This document shows positions 21,310-33,458 of a stretch of DNA of 64,000 nt, one piece after another. Position numbers and translations under genes: made by a program. Every line of letters begins with the position of its first letter. The first letter of the stretch is position 1. The DNA lies in the NCBI GenBank assembly GCA_002786025.1, contig NHNW01000043.1, positions 62,001 through 126,000 of the forward strand, given 5' to 3'. Origin of the DNA: Zasmidium citrigriseum. Lineage: Eukaryota; Ascomycota; Dothideomycetes; Mycosphaerellales; Mycosphaerellaceae. The notes beneath the pieces were generated by a model that worked only from the letters and a program-made list of their open reading frames with translations, had not been told where the DNA came from and made no database searches.

Positions 21310-22919
21310 TCAATACTTAAACTCCCCATCTCCAACAACACTACTCGGCGGCTGCAACGCACTCCCATCCTCCGCCCAACTCCCCTCCGTAACCAAACTC
21401 GGCGTCGGAGTCCTCAGTTCGCTTTCAGGATCCACGTTGCCAAATAAACCGCCGCCGGTGTTGAGGTCCAGGGGGAGGAAGTCGAAACCACCAACTGCCC
21501 CAAAACCACCACCCGGAATGTCATACTCAGGAAGAGGCTGGGGTTGCGGAGGAGCTTTGAGATGCGAATACCCCCCCTCCCACTCCGTCGGCGTCCGCGG
21601 CGCACTCGTCGGCATCATCTCCAACCCCCCACCATTCCCCATCGCAAAATACGGACTACTCGGCGTCACAACCCCAGATCCACTCCCAGGCGGACTCGCA
21701 CTGCGGTAAGGACTAAACCTCGTCCCCATGCCTCTCGCCTGACGTTCCCTCTCCCTCCTCAAACGGGTCGCATCCCTCGTCGCTCGACCGCCTTTCGCGC
21801 CGGAAGTCTGGCGGTTTAGAGCTGGGGGTGCACGACGAGAGGAATCGGGTTTGCGTTTCGGGTCTTTGCGGTAGCGGGTTGTGCTTATGACGCCGGAGCG
21901 CAGGGCTTCGGGGGTGAGGCGCCAGAGGGAGCCTTTCTTTGGGAGGGTGCTGGAGGAGTGGGAGGAGGGGTTATTTGGGACGCGGGCGAAGGCCTTGAAT
22001 GACATGTCAGTAAGTGGTGGGTTGGAGGGGAAGAGGGGCGACTTACGGCGTTCATAGACAAATTATGCCTCACACTATTCTGCCACCCACGATTCTTCGG
22101 ATCCTTAGCTTTCTGGCTATGTTGCTGGACCCAGTCGTACAATTCCCTCAGAGAGAGAGTGTTATCAGGCGCTTCTCTGAGACAATTATACAGAAGTTGG
22201 GCGTAGCAGACATCCGGCGGGTCCGCGGATGCCTCACGATCATCCTGGCCGTCGTCGTTGGCGAAGAGGTCGTCGTGCATAGAAGGCGGTGCTGGAAGAG
22301 CAGGAGGCAGATGCGCATGCTTATAATCTTCGTGATGGTGGTGGGTGATGGGTGAATCGTGATCGAGGAAGGGCCCGCCGAAGTGCATTGCGTGTTGGGT
22401 GTCGGTGGGGTGTGATGTTGGGGGCATGTGAATACCTAGGCCTTCGCGGCCGAAAGCCAGGGGAGGCGCATGGTCGAATGGATGCTGTGGCTGCTGATGG
22501 AACTGATGCTCTGACATCCATGGGCCAGGCTGGAAAGGGGGAGCCTGTTCATAGCTCATGATCGGCCACGTCGGATAGCCATGTGGAAGACCATTTGGGT
22601 GCTGTTCAGAAGCCAACGACGAAGAAAGCGAGCTAGGGTCAGAATGATCCTGAAAGTCGTTCATGGCTCCGAATTGCGCAGGCATATTGCTATCGTCGAC
22701 TCCCAGAAGCCCGAAATTCATACTGTCGGAAGATGTTGCAGGTTCAAAACCACTCTGAGGGTAGAAGCGAAAGAAATCGGCAAAGTTCTGTTGGTCATGC
22801 GAGGCGGATCCATGTCGTTGTTGCGAGGTTTGTGAATGCTCGGTGGCACAATCGCCCCTCGTTGCCGCCGTCATTGCTTCGTGGTCGAGTGATGGCCAAG
22901 AGGTCTCGTGGACCTCCAT
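21310..22919 (-). CDS. Forkhead transcription factor
   Basis: Two exons, complement(join(21310..21993,22047..22919)), give 518 residues. The 53-bp intron (GTAAGT donor, CTTACTGAC branch region, TTCAAG acceptor) falls between codons. The N-terminal 230 residues are rich in His, Pro, Gln and Asp, as in an activation region. The forkhead winged helix covers about 236-330. It starts with DVCYAQLLYNCL, and the recognition helix reads WQNSVRHNLSMNAAF, the family signature. The intron sits directly after the Asn-Ala of that helix. A wing with SLWRLTPEA and a basic RYRKDPKRK stretch follow. The C-terminal part is Gly/Pro rich. It will bind DNA in the nucleus; targets cannot be told from sequence. There is no FHA domain, so it is not a Fkh1/2-type cell-cycle factor. 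Confidence 0.9.
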
Positions 22920-24517
22920 GATAGTGGTGGCGGCGGAGAAAGATGTTGTTGGTTGTCAAACGTCGTGAAAATTGCAGTAAGAGAGCGACAGACGGTGTAG
23001 AGATGGTGGTAAGAGAGTGACGGGCCGTGGTAATGCAGGCTGGTGCAGGCTGGTCGGCGGTTATGAGCACCAAGCTAATGCAGTCAAAGAGGCGGAGCGG
23101 TGTGGTACGGAGCAGAGGGCTTGAAGCATGGAAAGGTCGGTATAACAATGGCCAGGGCACGTGTCTGGGGGACCAGATAGGCGCTGCAGAATAGGGCGAC
23201 GGGGAGACAAGAGTGAAAGAAAAGGGCAAAGCCTACAGTGCAGGTGTGTGTATTTGAGAAACGCGGCCTTGTCACATCTCGCGCGTGCAGCCAAAGAGGC
23301 CATTGTCGCGGATGCACCCTTTGCGCTGGTGATGCTGCCGCCAGCGCATGCCCGCTCACATGGGCTTATTTTCGGCCGCCTGGCACGTCTGCGCCGGCGG
23401 CGGCCATTGTGAGCCAGACGCTGCCATCTCTGCACACAAACAGATACTGACGATGTCGCCCTGAGGCCGGGCAGAGGTGCTTTGTCAGACCAGCGTCGGC
23501 AACGATGGGCACCCTGGCCATGCGGCATGCTCGGGAACCCGCCCCATCGACCACCCGTGGTGGAAGGCAACCGGCAGCCGCATGCACGACTTGCTGCTGG
23601 TGAGGTCACTATCCTTGTCGCACCCATCAGGCGCAAAGAGCAGGAAAAGAGTGGAGCGCCGCGATACGCGGTTGGCACATCTTGCACGGGGTCGGTCCGC
23701 CAGGCTAGCGGCCAGGTGCAGTCTGCCTAGGCTGACCTCTACAATGCCCAATCGTTGCGCAGACTCGCGCGGTTGTTGTTCCGTCGACCGCGATCCCCAA
23801 TCGAGCTGCCTAGGGTGTAAGGCTTTCTAGAATGAGGTTCGCACGGGCACGGGCAGCTCAACCGGGAATCTTCATTAAAAGCTTTTTGTCATGCGTCGTT
23901 CGATCGCTTGGCAGGGACAGCGCAGCGGCGACAGTTTGCGTTTGTCTGCTTCGTGGCGACGATGGCGGCGGTCGGTGCTGGTTTGCCAGAGCGGTTCGAT
24001 CGAGCTTGCCTCGTTTCTGATGGATAACTTCGACGCTGGCGAGATGGGATGCGAAGAGACGGTGGGTGAGAGTCTGGTCCTCGCGCCACAGCATGTGGCT
24101 ATCCGCCGTGCAGGTAGGTGTGTACCCGTCTTAGGCCTGTAGCATCCCTGCGCGCGATCTGTCGCACTCAGAAGCCGTTTCAGATTGGATACCCATTGTC
24201 AATTCTCTACTGACTGCGGTAAAGAGAGACACAAAGGGTGTACGCGCGAGACACAGCAGACTGTCAACGCTGCCGTGCATTGCAGCGCCCGCATTGTGTG
24301 CTGCATTGTGGAAGCTGTCAACGTGAAATGCTAGGCACGAAAGCGGGCTTGGCGCAAAGGTACAACAGCTGTCGCTCATTTCCTGGTTGCTTGAACTTTT
24401 GCTTATTGAGGACTCTTGCGTAACGGCTTCAGTCCTTGAGTTATGATGGTGGTACAAGTCGTGATAGGCCTGGGTGGTCGTGCAAGTATTGGACGTGGCT
24501 GAGCGTACAGTACGTCC
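22920..24517. other. Intergenic, 1.6 kb, upstream of forkhead gene
   Basis: Holds the forkhead promoter/leader and the 3' flank of cactin. Open frames of up to 208 codons occur on both strands in this GC-rich DNA. They overlap each other and carry no domain or splice support. No tRNA or other RNA gene was recognised. Confidence 0.5.
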
Positions 24518-26253
24518 CTACTTGCGGTAGTAGATCTGCATTGTGTTATTAGCGGAATGTTTCCAGTTTCAGTCGTGGTTGTCTAAGCCACCTACCTTCT
24601 TGAACTGGAAGTGGAGTTGAAGAATGCCCTGTAAATACGTCAGTCTCCATGTTCTCAACCGCAGTCACACCAACGCCCGCAGTTGTACATTGGTCCCTCT
24701 GTACTCTCGATGGAGGTACGTAAGCTTGGTGACGCCGGCGTGCAGCGTCCAGTGGAGTGATAGATAGATTGACATACCTTGTCGAAGCTGCTCTTGAAGC
24801 CCCGCTCCCGTTTGGCGCTGTAATCCCATTCTTTGTCCACTATGCGGAATGCAATGTCTTCGTATGGTGCACCTGCAGTGAATCGGATCAAGCATGTGTC
24901 GTCCTCGCCAGCTGGAGCAAAGGTCTGGCCCCGCCTTCGGCCATTCTCACGTTCGATCTTGTAGGTCGGAGCTTTCGTCTTGTCGACCAATTCCGGGTAG
25001 AAGATGTTGAACCTGTATCCTTGAACGACCTTCGGAGGTGGATTGTCGGCATCGTAATGGGTTTGGTTGTACTTGTTCCATTCGTATCCCAAAAGCACTC
25101 GGTTGAAGTACTTGGGCTTGCGCGGTCGGTATTGATTAGCCCACTGCGACTTGTTCTTGGTGATGACTTCCTCTTCTTGCGTGAACAGCTCCTCGTTCTC
25201 TCCAAGTCCTCGTGCGACCTCACGCTCAAAAGCAGCGTCTCTCGCTTGGGTCGATTCGCCGCCTTCGGTCCGAGATCGCTTCGACGCTGGTTCTTGGCCA
25301 GAGCTGCTCGGCCTCTTCCGATTGGGTACGAAACCCAACTTCAACACCTTTCGTCTCTCATCTTCAACTGCTTGAACAAACTCCTTGTCTGTCATCGAAT
25401 CCAAAGTCTTGTCTTCCTGGCGCAAACGAAGCAGTGGCTCTGGGTCAAGCGGATGCCTGTCGTCCGAATGGCTGCCATTTTGGGAACGACCACCTGATCC
25501 GTTCGAATTGTTTTGGAGAAGAGCCTCAAGTCGAGCCTTGAGCGCATCAGCTTCCGCTGCTTGCTGTTTGCGCAAACCGCCAATTCGAGCATCGAGAATG
25601 GATTGGGAGACTTTGCGCAGTTTCGCCCTTGCCTTGTAGGTGAGCAAACTCTTGAGCAAATGCTCCCAGTAGTCGGTATCGATGGGTTCGTTAGAAGACA
25701 GTTTCGATCGGATTTGCTTCTCGAGCTTTTCCAGTTCTTCCAAAGTTTTGGGTCCAAGAAGTTTGTCCAAGTCAGAGGCCACTGAGCTCACGCCTCGCGC
25801 CGCCGGCTGTGAGCCATCCGCTGTTGTCCTGCGGTCCTTGCAGATTGTCTTCATCATCTGCGAGGCTGTCAGTATCGGCGAATGGGCTTCCGCGCGACAG
25901 AACAAACTTACATTCCAATAGTCCTGATTGCTCCTACTCGACTCCAGCGTGATGTACGTGTCAATGCCCTTCTCCAGCTCCGCCAATTGGGTATCGTCCA
26001 ATCCTTCAAACACGCCCTCGGGATCCACCAGATCCAGATCGTCCAACGCAACTTCATCGTCCAGAAGATTGCGATCCGGGTCGATGACTGCCAGCGTGAC
26101 CGCTAACCAATCGACCGGCTGTGCTCTCCCTCCTTTTACGCGGATGGCGGCCTTCTTCTTGGCCTGCTGTAGCACAAAGCGATCTTCATCTGCCACCCAG
26201 GCGTCTTCGGCAGCGTCGGCGGAGCGCTTGCTGGGCACCGTTGAGCGTGACAT
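24518..26253 (-). CDS. cay1: Cactin (splicing-associated protein)
   Basis: Four exons, complement(join(24518..24535,24596..24628,24778..25857,25912..26253)), give 490 residues. Introns are 54, 149 and 60 bp, all GT..AG and in frame. The last two coding exons are only 11 codons and 6 codons (including stop) long, and they complete the conserved end GILQLHFQFKKIYYRK. The N-terminus is charged, and a middle conserved region has DYWxHLLxSL-type motifs. The C-terminal cactin domain (about 365-490) reads WNKYNQTHYDxDNPPPKVV and KEWDYSAKRERGFKSSFDKG. Cactins associate with the spliceosome in the nucleus; fission yeast Cay1 supports splicing and telomere function. The gene is divergent from XLF across a short gap-containing interval. 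Confidence 0.93.
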
Positions 26254-26607
26254 GGCGGCCGCGGGCTGTGTCAGGTGCTGTGCGACGTCCAGACGGGGGC
26301 GCAGGTCTCGTTTCCCGTCGGCGAGAGATCAGTGGGCGCAGAGCAGGTGAGTTGGGTGGTCGAGGTCGTCGCAAACAATTCGTCTCGATGTCGTGAGGTC
26401 GCGAAGTGAAGCTCGGTCGTCGCTGCCGAACCCTAAGCGAGATCGCTAGCGGCGGCTCCCNNNNNNNNNNNNNNNNNNNNNNNNNNNNNNNNNNNCCCGC
26501 CACACTCCAGGCAGGCGAGACAGCTGCGGCGGCAGGAGCGACTTCATCTCGTCGCCACTCTTGCCTTCTTTCTTTCCTTTCCCTCATCATGCGCAAAGTC
26601 AGCCGAA
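26254..26607. promoter_or_regulatory. Cactin / XLF divergent promoter with assembly gap
   Basis: 354 bp between two divergent starts. It includes a run of 35 N (26461-26495), so its true length and content are not fully known. Both genes code for nuclear proteins and may share this promoter. Confidence 0.6.
26461..26495. other. Assembly gap (35 N)
   Basis: A run of 35 undetermined bases, flanked on the left by CGGCGGCTCCC and on the right by CCCGCCACACT. The flanks are GC-rich; the gap may be a GC-rich or repeated tract that failed to assemble. Confidence 0.99.
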
Positions 26608-28422
26608 ATGGTGGGAACGGCGGCGTGGCGATCGCTGGAGCTGGGTGAGGATCTGCCGCAACTGCTGGTGAAGACACGTTTCGACAAGGGCGGTTACGAG
26701 ATTCAGCTTACGGATCTGAGCAGAATATGGGGCGAGACTTTGGGAAAGGATGAGATTGTGCGCAGATCGAATGAGGAGGGATGCAGTATAGATCCCAGCG
26801 AGGATGACCAGTACCAGATCCTGCTGGAGAAGATTGGTAGTGCTTTGGGAGGCGACAAAGGGACGACCCTCGATCTTCACGCCCAAGACAATGGCCAAGC
26901 TTTCCAGCTCGATTTATCCGCTCCTCTACCCGGCTCCCTTCCCACCTTCAAATGGACCATCAATCTCGTGCGCCTGCCAGACTCGACTGTGGGAACCGAA
27001 CTCGTGACTCCATTGATGGGACAGGCGACTCAGCTTCGCCAGCAGATTCAGCAGCTGTTCGATGAGCTGGCTTCGAAGGATCGGGTGATTGCCAAGATCA
27101 CGGACAGACTCGAGACCTCTGGCAATGATCTGACCGCTGTGTTTCCTGGGGTGTCGAACATCAAGACCTCGAGAAAGAAGTCGCAACGAGCACAGCTAGC
27201 CGGCCACGTCAAAGGCTTGGGAGATTTCGATGAAGGGACTTGGAGGACGTCGTTGAGACAGCAGCAAGCTGGGCCCGTGGATCTATCGAGCGATGTCCTG
27301 AACGAAGTTCTGAAGGGCTTGCCCAGTTCGAGCAGCATTTCTGTAGATTCTGCAGATACGGATTGGTGGAACGCTCTGTCAACTTCTGCGTCAGGAAGAC
27401 AGCCCCGTAAAACAGCCTTTAGGTCCAGTCAGAACAGACTCAGATCTCAAATGCAGCTGCACAATGGTACTACTCCTGAGAAGCCCTCGTTGCAAACTGA
27501 AGAAAGCTTGATGGACGACGAGTTCCAGCGCCAAGGCACTCCACCACAACTCAAGAAGGGTGACGCATCGCGAGAGAATCACGATGCCAGGATCGAGACT
27601 ACCGCACACGAAGAAGCCGAACCACAGGCTGCAGCACCGATCGAAGATGAGGAGACAGAAGACGACGACGACGATCTCGACGCCCGCCCAAGCAATGCAT
27701 CCTCGTCGCAGACCAAAGGCCGTTCTCAGCAGCAAGCGAATCACGAACAAGCAAGCGCAGCTCCCAAAAAGCTCGGAGTCGTTGGTGGCAAGGAGTCAAA
27801 GAGCCCAGTGCCGGAACCAGAGCCTGGGATGGATGCCGAGACAGAGGATGAAGAAGTCCCAGCATCGAAGTCAAAGCCGAAAAGCAGACTTGGCGCATTT
27901 GGTGGAAAGAAGAAATCTGTAACTCCAGAGCCAGAATCGGATAAGCGTATGGAAGCAGAGGCGGAAGCAGAGCCTATGCAGCCTGAGCAGCCAAAGTCTA
28001 AATCCAGACTAGGCGCTTTCGGAGGAAAGTCAAAAGCGACAGCACCGTCGTCACCACCAAAGGAAACGGAGGAGCAAGAGGGGGTGTCAAAGTCGAAGCC
28101 GAAGTCAAGACTCGGCGCATTCGGTGGAAAGGGTAAAGCATCAGCAGAAGCAGCACCTGTCAAAGTCGAAGACGAAGAGGACACAGCGCCAGCGCCGGCG
28201 AAGGGCACGCTGGGCAGAATGGGCGGGAAGAGTTCGAGCAAAGATGCGCCAGCAGCTGAAGAAGAGGAGCCTGAGAGGCAATCACGAGCGCCTGAGAAGG
28301 TCGAAGAGGAAGAGCAGGAACGGGAGGGTTCTCAGGAGAGAGCAGACAAGAAGCGGGAGAGGTTGAAGAGGGAATTGGAGGAGAAAGCCAAAGGACCGGC
28401 GAAGAAGAAGAGGAAGTTCTGA
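26608..28422 (+). CDS. nej1: XLF/Nej1 non-homologous end-joining factor
   Basis: A single exon of 604 residues from the ATG at 26608. The N-terminal 130 residues match the XLF/Nej1 head domain (WRSLELGEDLPQLLVKTRF, then a YEIQLTDLSRIWGE segment). A helical coiled stretch follows at about 130-175 (QLRQQIQQLFDELASKDRVI), as in the dimer stalk. These proteins bridge DNA ends with Xrcc4/Lif1 and ligase IV. From about 290 on the protein is disordered and charged. It carries five copies of an LGxxGGK motif at about residues 389, 429, 470, 502 and 536. The very C-terminus reads KKKRKF, which resembles the short basic tail of XLF proteins that serves for Ku binding or nuclear import. The tail is much longer than in animal XLF (about 300 residues in all). 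Confidence 0.88.
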   Translation: MVGTAAWRSLELGEDLPQLLVKTRFDKGGYEIQLTDLSRIWGETLGKDEIVRRSNEEGCSIDPSEDDQYQILLEKIGSALGGDKGTTLDLHAQDNGQAFQLDLSAPLPGSLPTFKWTINLVRLPDSTVGTELVTPLMGQATQLRQQIQQLFDELASKDRVIAKITDRLETSGNDLTAVFPGVSNIKTSRKKSQRAQLAGHVKGLGDFDEGTWRTSLRQQQAGPVDLSSDVLNEVLKGLPSSSSISVDSADTDWWNALSTSASGRQPRKTAFRSSQNRLRSQMQLHNGTTPEKPSLQTEESLMDDEFQRQGTPPQLKKGDASRENHDARIETTAHEEAEPQAAAPIEDEETEDDDDDLDARPSNASSSQTKGRSQQQANHEQASAAPKKLGVVGGKESKSPVPEPEPGMDAETEDEEVPASKSKPKSRLGAFGGKKKSVTPEPESDKRMEAEAEAEPMQPEQPKSKSRLGAFGGKSKATAPSSPPKETEEQEGVSKSKPKSRLGAFGGKGKASAEAAPVKVEDEEDTAPAPAKGTLGRMGGKSSSKDAPAAEEEEPERQSRAPEKVEEEEQEREGSQERADKKRERLKRELEEKAKGPAKKKRKF

Positions 28423-29325
28423 GGCTGATTCTCTCACGTAGGCATATGAGCAGACGTGATAGCTGTAGAGAATCGTAAAAGATGTTTGCTGGAAAGAATA
28501 AACGCGGGCCTTTCGATGCCATAGGACGACCTAGGAGCCGCGTTTGAAGTATCTTACCCTCTTGGTCGCATCGGACATATCGATCCCAGGCTGAGCATAT
28601 GGTCCTCTCCTGGCGTACATGGCTTGGCACTTACTTACAATCACTCTAGCCCCTGGCTCATATCTCCAGGCCTGTGCTTGATAATAGACACTCGAAGGCC
28701 GACTTGCTGGCACAGTCGATCCCGCAACATTGGAGAGATGCATTGGAGTGTGGCATTGTCGATCCTTCTGGCAGAAGCTCAGCTGGTGGTGCCTCTTTGT
28801 CCTCCCGGCCCTGGATCGTATCCGCGAAGATCGCTTCCTTTATACATGGCCAAATTGAAAGCGCAGAATGTGGTAGACCTCGCTCGTGGCGGCATGTGTC
28901 CTGGATCTGGCGTGAAAGTGGACTCCAGAGGTGTTAATCCGGCGTTTGTCGCTGCGTTTGCATCATGCTCCTCCTCCTCGTCATGCTGTCTGGATCTCCG
29001 CCATTCGGCTTCCAACCGAGCATCTTCTCCAGGTATCAGACCATCTCGTCGCCCGCGGTGCGGAGGAGAACGAGCGCCAAGCATATCCGACGTCTCGACA
29101 AAGTCCCGCTCCTGCCTCATCGAGGCTGCACGTTCCCGCTCCGCCGGCTGCAAACACCCTTCCCTCGCAGCTTCCCACACCATCCCAATCGCAACGCATT
29201 CGCACACAACGTCGTTTCCAGACCTCGGAGACCATTCTCCGACCCCACCTCATTGTTCGGCGCAGACCAGCATACCATATTCGACCCTCGCCGCTTCGCA
29301 TTGATCTCCCTTCCTCGATGCCGCC
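28423..29325. other. Intergenic, 0.9 kb
   Basis: Lies between XLF and the large disordered-protein gene, both on the + strand. Overlapping open frames on both strands carry no domain and run into the next gene's leader. No gene is supported. Confidence 0.45.
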
Positions 29326-32300
29326 ATGTGCGTGTGGCGATACTATTATTTCGGCGCCTGCCAGCACCACGAGACCGCCTTTCATCAGTTCTGCGCCAAT
29401 GCCACGGAAATGACCACTGACTCGGCCCCTGAACAACAAGAGGAGGAACAGGTCCTGACTTCGCCGCTCGAGACTGCCGGACCAGATGGAGGAAACGACG
29501 CCGGCGACAATGGCCCTTCCCAAGAAGCCTCGAGATCTGGAGATGACGCTTCCACCGCTGAGCCTCCTCTTCCCTCTTCTCCCAAGACACCAACGAACCG
29601 TCGCACCGCATCATTGTCATTGTCCATCAGCGCATCTTCAGACCACAGCTTTACGCCCATCCCAGAAGAGACGGCAGACGACATCGCATCTCTAGAAAAC
29701 GAACAGAACACCACATCTCCACGCCGGTATTCCGAATCAGCAGCAGACGATATGGCCTCCGGACTCAGTCCGTTTGGCAAATCCACTTTCCGGCAGCTCA
29801 TGACGGGTGGCGGCTCGCCGCAGCTTGCCACTCCTGTCACCACTACCAAGAACCATAACGATCGCGAGGAGATTGTGAGTCTGCCTTGTAGTTGTAGTCG
29901 CCGAGTCGAGTGCTGACCTTCGATCCAGAAACCAGAGTTGAACCAGCAAGGCGGTTCACTTCGTGTCAGACAGCCAGGTATCAGAGATCAATCTGACGAG
30001 AGCTACAATCTGCCAGACAGGTCAGTCTCATCTCACTTCACTTTACCACTCACCTTCGATCATGTCCTGATCTTTCGGGCAGCAACGACATCTTGCAGCA
30101 CATCTCGGGCTCGTGTCGTGGAGACTTCAATTCCTCAGGCATTGGCACCGATCTTCGTCGTGACTTCTCATACGATAGTGACTTCCACGCCCTCGCCGAC
30201 CAGAATCAACCTCCAGACAGCTTCGATACCATCGAGACTGACCTCCACAGACTGCAGGCGGAGATTACTACTCTCCGGGCTGATGCCAAGCACAACAACC
30301 AGATGGACCTTCAGAACGACGAACAATTCCCGAGCCTGCCTGGATCCCTTCGCGGTACAACGAGTAAAGAGAAGGAGTCGAAGCGTCCAATATGGCCAAA
30401 GAAGCCTCCCAGTAAGATGGAGACCGAGGTCGAGCAGCAGCCTCCGATGCCAGCCAGCCCTCTCCGCGACCAGAGAGACGACCAGAACGCAGTTCATGCA
30501 CCGAAGTCGTCCAGTCCTGTTCGCAACAAGATGGATAGTCAGAGTGACGAACAGTTCCCGAAGCTACCCAGTCCTGTTCGCAGCAACATTTCTGCCCCGA
30601 AGCAGCCCACATTGCAGTGGCTGAAAGAGCCGGCGTCAGCTTTGACGTTTGAGCCGGAATATGAGCCGCGCGCTGCTGCGATGTATGAGCGAATGGCCGA
30701 AGCAAAGAAGAAGGAGAAGGAGAGAAAAGAGGCGGAGGAGCTCGAACGTAAGAGCAAATCTCCTGAGCGTCCTCCTGGTGCAGAGCACTTCCCCGGACTT
30801 GGAACTCCATCATCGACGAGCTCTTCCCAGACGAAGGTATGGCAGGGCACCCAAAGTGTGCGAAAGTTTTCGTACGCCTCTGCAGCGAGCTCTGGATTGA
30901 AAGATGCCGTCGCCAAGGGCACACCCGGCAGCCGTAGGAGCATCGGTAGCGACGCTGTTTCTACTGTGTCGGGTTCGAGAGCTTCTCGTGGTAGCATCAG
31001 CAGCTTCAACAGCCCCCAGCAGAGCATCGTCAGTCCGAATGTTGTACCAAGTCAGATGGCCAGCGATGAGGGTGACCAGAGCGTTATCATCTCGCCTCCG
31101 GCTGGCAGACAAGCTTCGAAGCCTGCGGCATGGGCGGCCACTCAAGGAAAGCAATCGTCTCCAAGATTTGCTCAGCCGACTAAGGCTACCACCCGCCGTG
31201 CTGATGAGACCTTGCGAAAAGACTCCGCCGCTGTGTCTTCGAAGGTATCTCCAGAAGGGTCGCCGAACAAGTCGATCCGCACTGCAGTCCAACGTCACCA
31301 AAAGCGGCCATCCATTCCTGAGGGTTGGACCAAGTCGCCCGAGAAATCGCCACAGAGATCGTCCGAGAAGTCACCACAGAAGTCATCCGAGAAACTGATT
31401 CAAGAGTCGCCCAAGTCGTCGCCATCGAAGAACTCGTTTCACACGGCTCCTGGATCGGGCATGCATAGTCCGCTTTCCCCCTTTCTGGCGCCGCAGATTT
31501 CGTCTGATCAAGACGAGGCAGCTATGTCGCCAGCCGCATCACCAACCAGTCCCAAAGCCAGCCCGGATCGAACATTGCGCAAGAAGACCAGTTCGTACAT
31601 GTCGCCGACCAAAGCGACGACTCGCCGCACCATTGAGACTCTCGGCCAGGAAAACGTCAAACAAGCCTCGCCACGACTGTCGAAGGCAACTGCCAGAATA
31701 GACACAAACATCTCGCCGGCCAAGACTGCAACGTCTACTCTGGATGACACGCCTCCTGCTCCCTTGACAGGTAGTACACTGGCATCGTCAGGATTTGAGC
31801 AGCACAACATTACCGAGCGGGTAATGCAGCACCTCATGACTGGCAAGCAGCGTACTCCGCAAGAGGAATCCGTCATCAGCCCAGAGGGTTTCAACAGCCG
31901 TGCACCGTCGAGTGCTACCGCCAGCGTCTTCAGCTCTCCTGTTGATCCACCTGCTCAGATGGGTCGTCGCTTTACTGTCGGGTCTCCAGAATCCGAGATA
32001 GTAGCGGCCAAGGCCAAAGAGGGTGGACTTCCTTCTGTTGCCAACACCACTGTGGTGAAGCGCCGCGGATCGCATGGACACCTGCTGAGCCCCATCTTTA
32101 AGAAGCTGGACAAGCAAGGTCTTCTCAAATCTCCACCAGCTGTACCAACTGTACCCGAGGAGCACGAGCCGCCAGTGGAGGAGAGTCCATTGACGACGGC
32201 CTCAAACGTTTCCCAGCGAGCCACTCCCGTCGTGCCACCTGGCTTCCAGCCTGGTTCGAATGTGTTCAACCCTTCTCATATGCCCCTCAGCCTGCCACTT

Positions 32301-33458
32301 CATATGGTGCAGGATGTGGCCTTTCAGTCGGCTATCAAGCAGACGTCGAGCAGTACAGGGTCTCAGGCTAATAGGACCGGCTCGCTGAGGGAGGCTGCTA
32401 GACACGGCTCGCTGAGAGCCACTGCTCAGGAGTTCAGGCCGAGTGGACAGCCACAGCAACATCAGCACTTCCAGCCGCAGTATTTCCAGCAGCAACAATA
32501 CCAGCCGCAACATGTTCAACCGCAGCATATCCAACAGGATCTTGCTCGGTACGATACCAATGGCATCCTCGGCTATTACTCGCCCATCGAGTGGCATAAC
32601 ATGTCTGGGGATGTCAGAAACTCCATCCAGCATCTTCGTCGAGCCGCTAGTATCGACTCGCCAGTTCGTCGTCCAGAAGATGTGGTGCCGTCGGCTTACT
32701 CGTCCCACAACGATCGTACCTCTGCACCGAATGCTCAGGAGTGGCACCCGTCGACCGTCCAGAATACTGTCCAGACCCCTGCAGCTCCTCCTGTTACCAC
32801 TCAGCCGACCAACGAGAACCGTGAGCCTGAGCATGAGCCGTACTTCATGTTGAAGAAGACTCCAGGTCCTTACGAAGTGGAGGCGGGTGCTGTCATCAAG
32901 CCTGAGATCGATCCTGCCACGAACACCGTCCAGTGGATCAAGCAGTCTCCGGATGGCCGTCGGGAGGCCGTATCCTTTGGTCGTGCCCCAGCTCCTGACA
33001 ATGTTTCTCCAAGCTCTTTGACCATCTCGCCTACTTCCAACGACACTTCTCCACCCAAGCCTTTCACGCCATCCCCAGGCAGCTCCCGTCGCTGGCGGAT
33101 TAGCTCTCTGATGAGCGACAAGTACGGCTGGAAGGGCGGTGACGGTCTCGAGATCAGCTTCCGAGGCAGCGGTGCCAACGCCGAGCGAGACCCCAACCCG
33201 CCGTCTGATGTCAACTTCGGCTATCCCAGAGGCACGCCTGCTCGAGGTGGCGACGGTGCCGGCAGCGGTGCCCGTTTCGTTGGCGGCGGCGATGACTTCG
33301 ACTCTCCTCCTCTTGCACCTCGCTCCCGTGAGCAGTGGGCTAAGCTTATGGGCTATCCCAAGGTCCCTTGCAATGAGATGGTCGTTGATGTGTTTGAGAT
33401 GTATCCGAGGGAGCCGGGTCCCTTTGGCCATTGCATTCCTTGCTGGCCGGATCATTGA
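29326..33458 (+). CDS. Large disordered Ser/Pro-rich protein with N-terminal Cys-His segment
   Basis: Three exons, join(29326..29874,29929..30020,30083..33458), give 1338 residues; introns are 54 and 62 bp. I do not recognise the family. It opens with MCVWRYYYFGACQHHETAF, a Cys/His-rich segment that resembles the CGH-type N-termini of many fungal proteins and may bind zinc. The rest is mostly disordered. Notable parts are repeated DEQFPSLP / DEQFPKLP motifs near 285 and 368, a Lys/Glu-rich helix near 420, and many SP sites, including a run of KSPEKSPQ-type repeats near 620. Two PTKATTRR motifs and a Gln/His-rich stretch near 990 follow. The final 50 residues look conserved (REQWAKLMGYPKVPC, then a Cys-x2-Cys-like end). 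The SP density suggests heavy phosphorylation. The start at 29326 is preferred over Met at residue 29 because of the Cys/His segment. Confidence 0.75.

Noticed and set aside
23061..23830. Overlapping open frames of up to 208 codons upstream of the forkhead gene
   Set aside because: They overlap on both strands with no domain or splice support. This is GC-rich intergenic DNA.
28624..29413. 226-codon + strand frame and 160-codon companions before the disordered-protein gene
   Set aside because: Low-complexity Ser/Pro/Arg translations in all frames, no recognisable start context or domain. Treated as leader and intergenic DNA.
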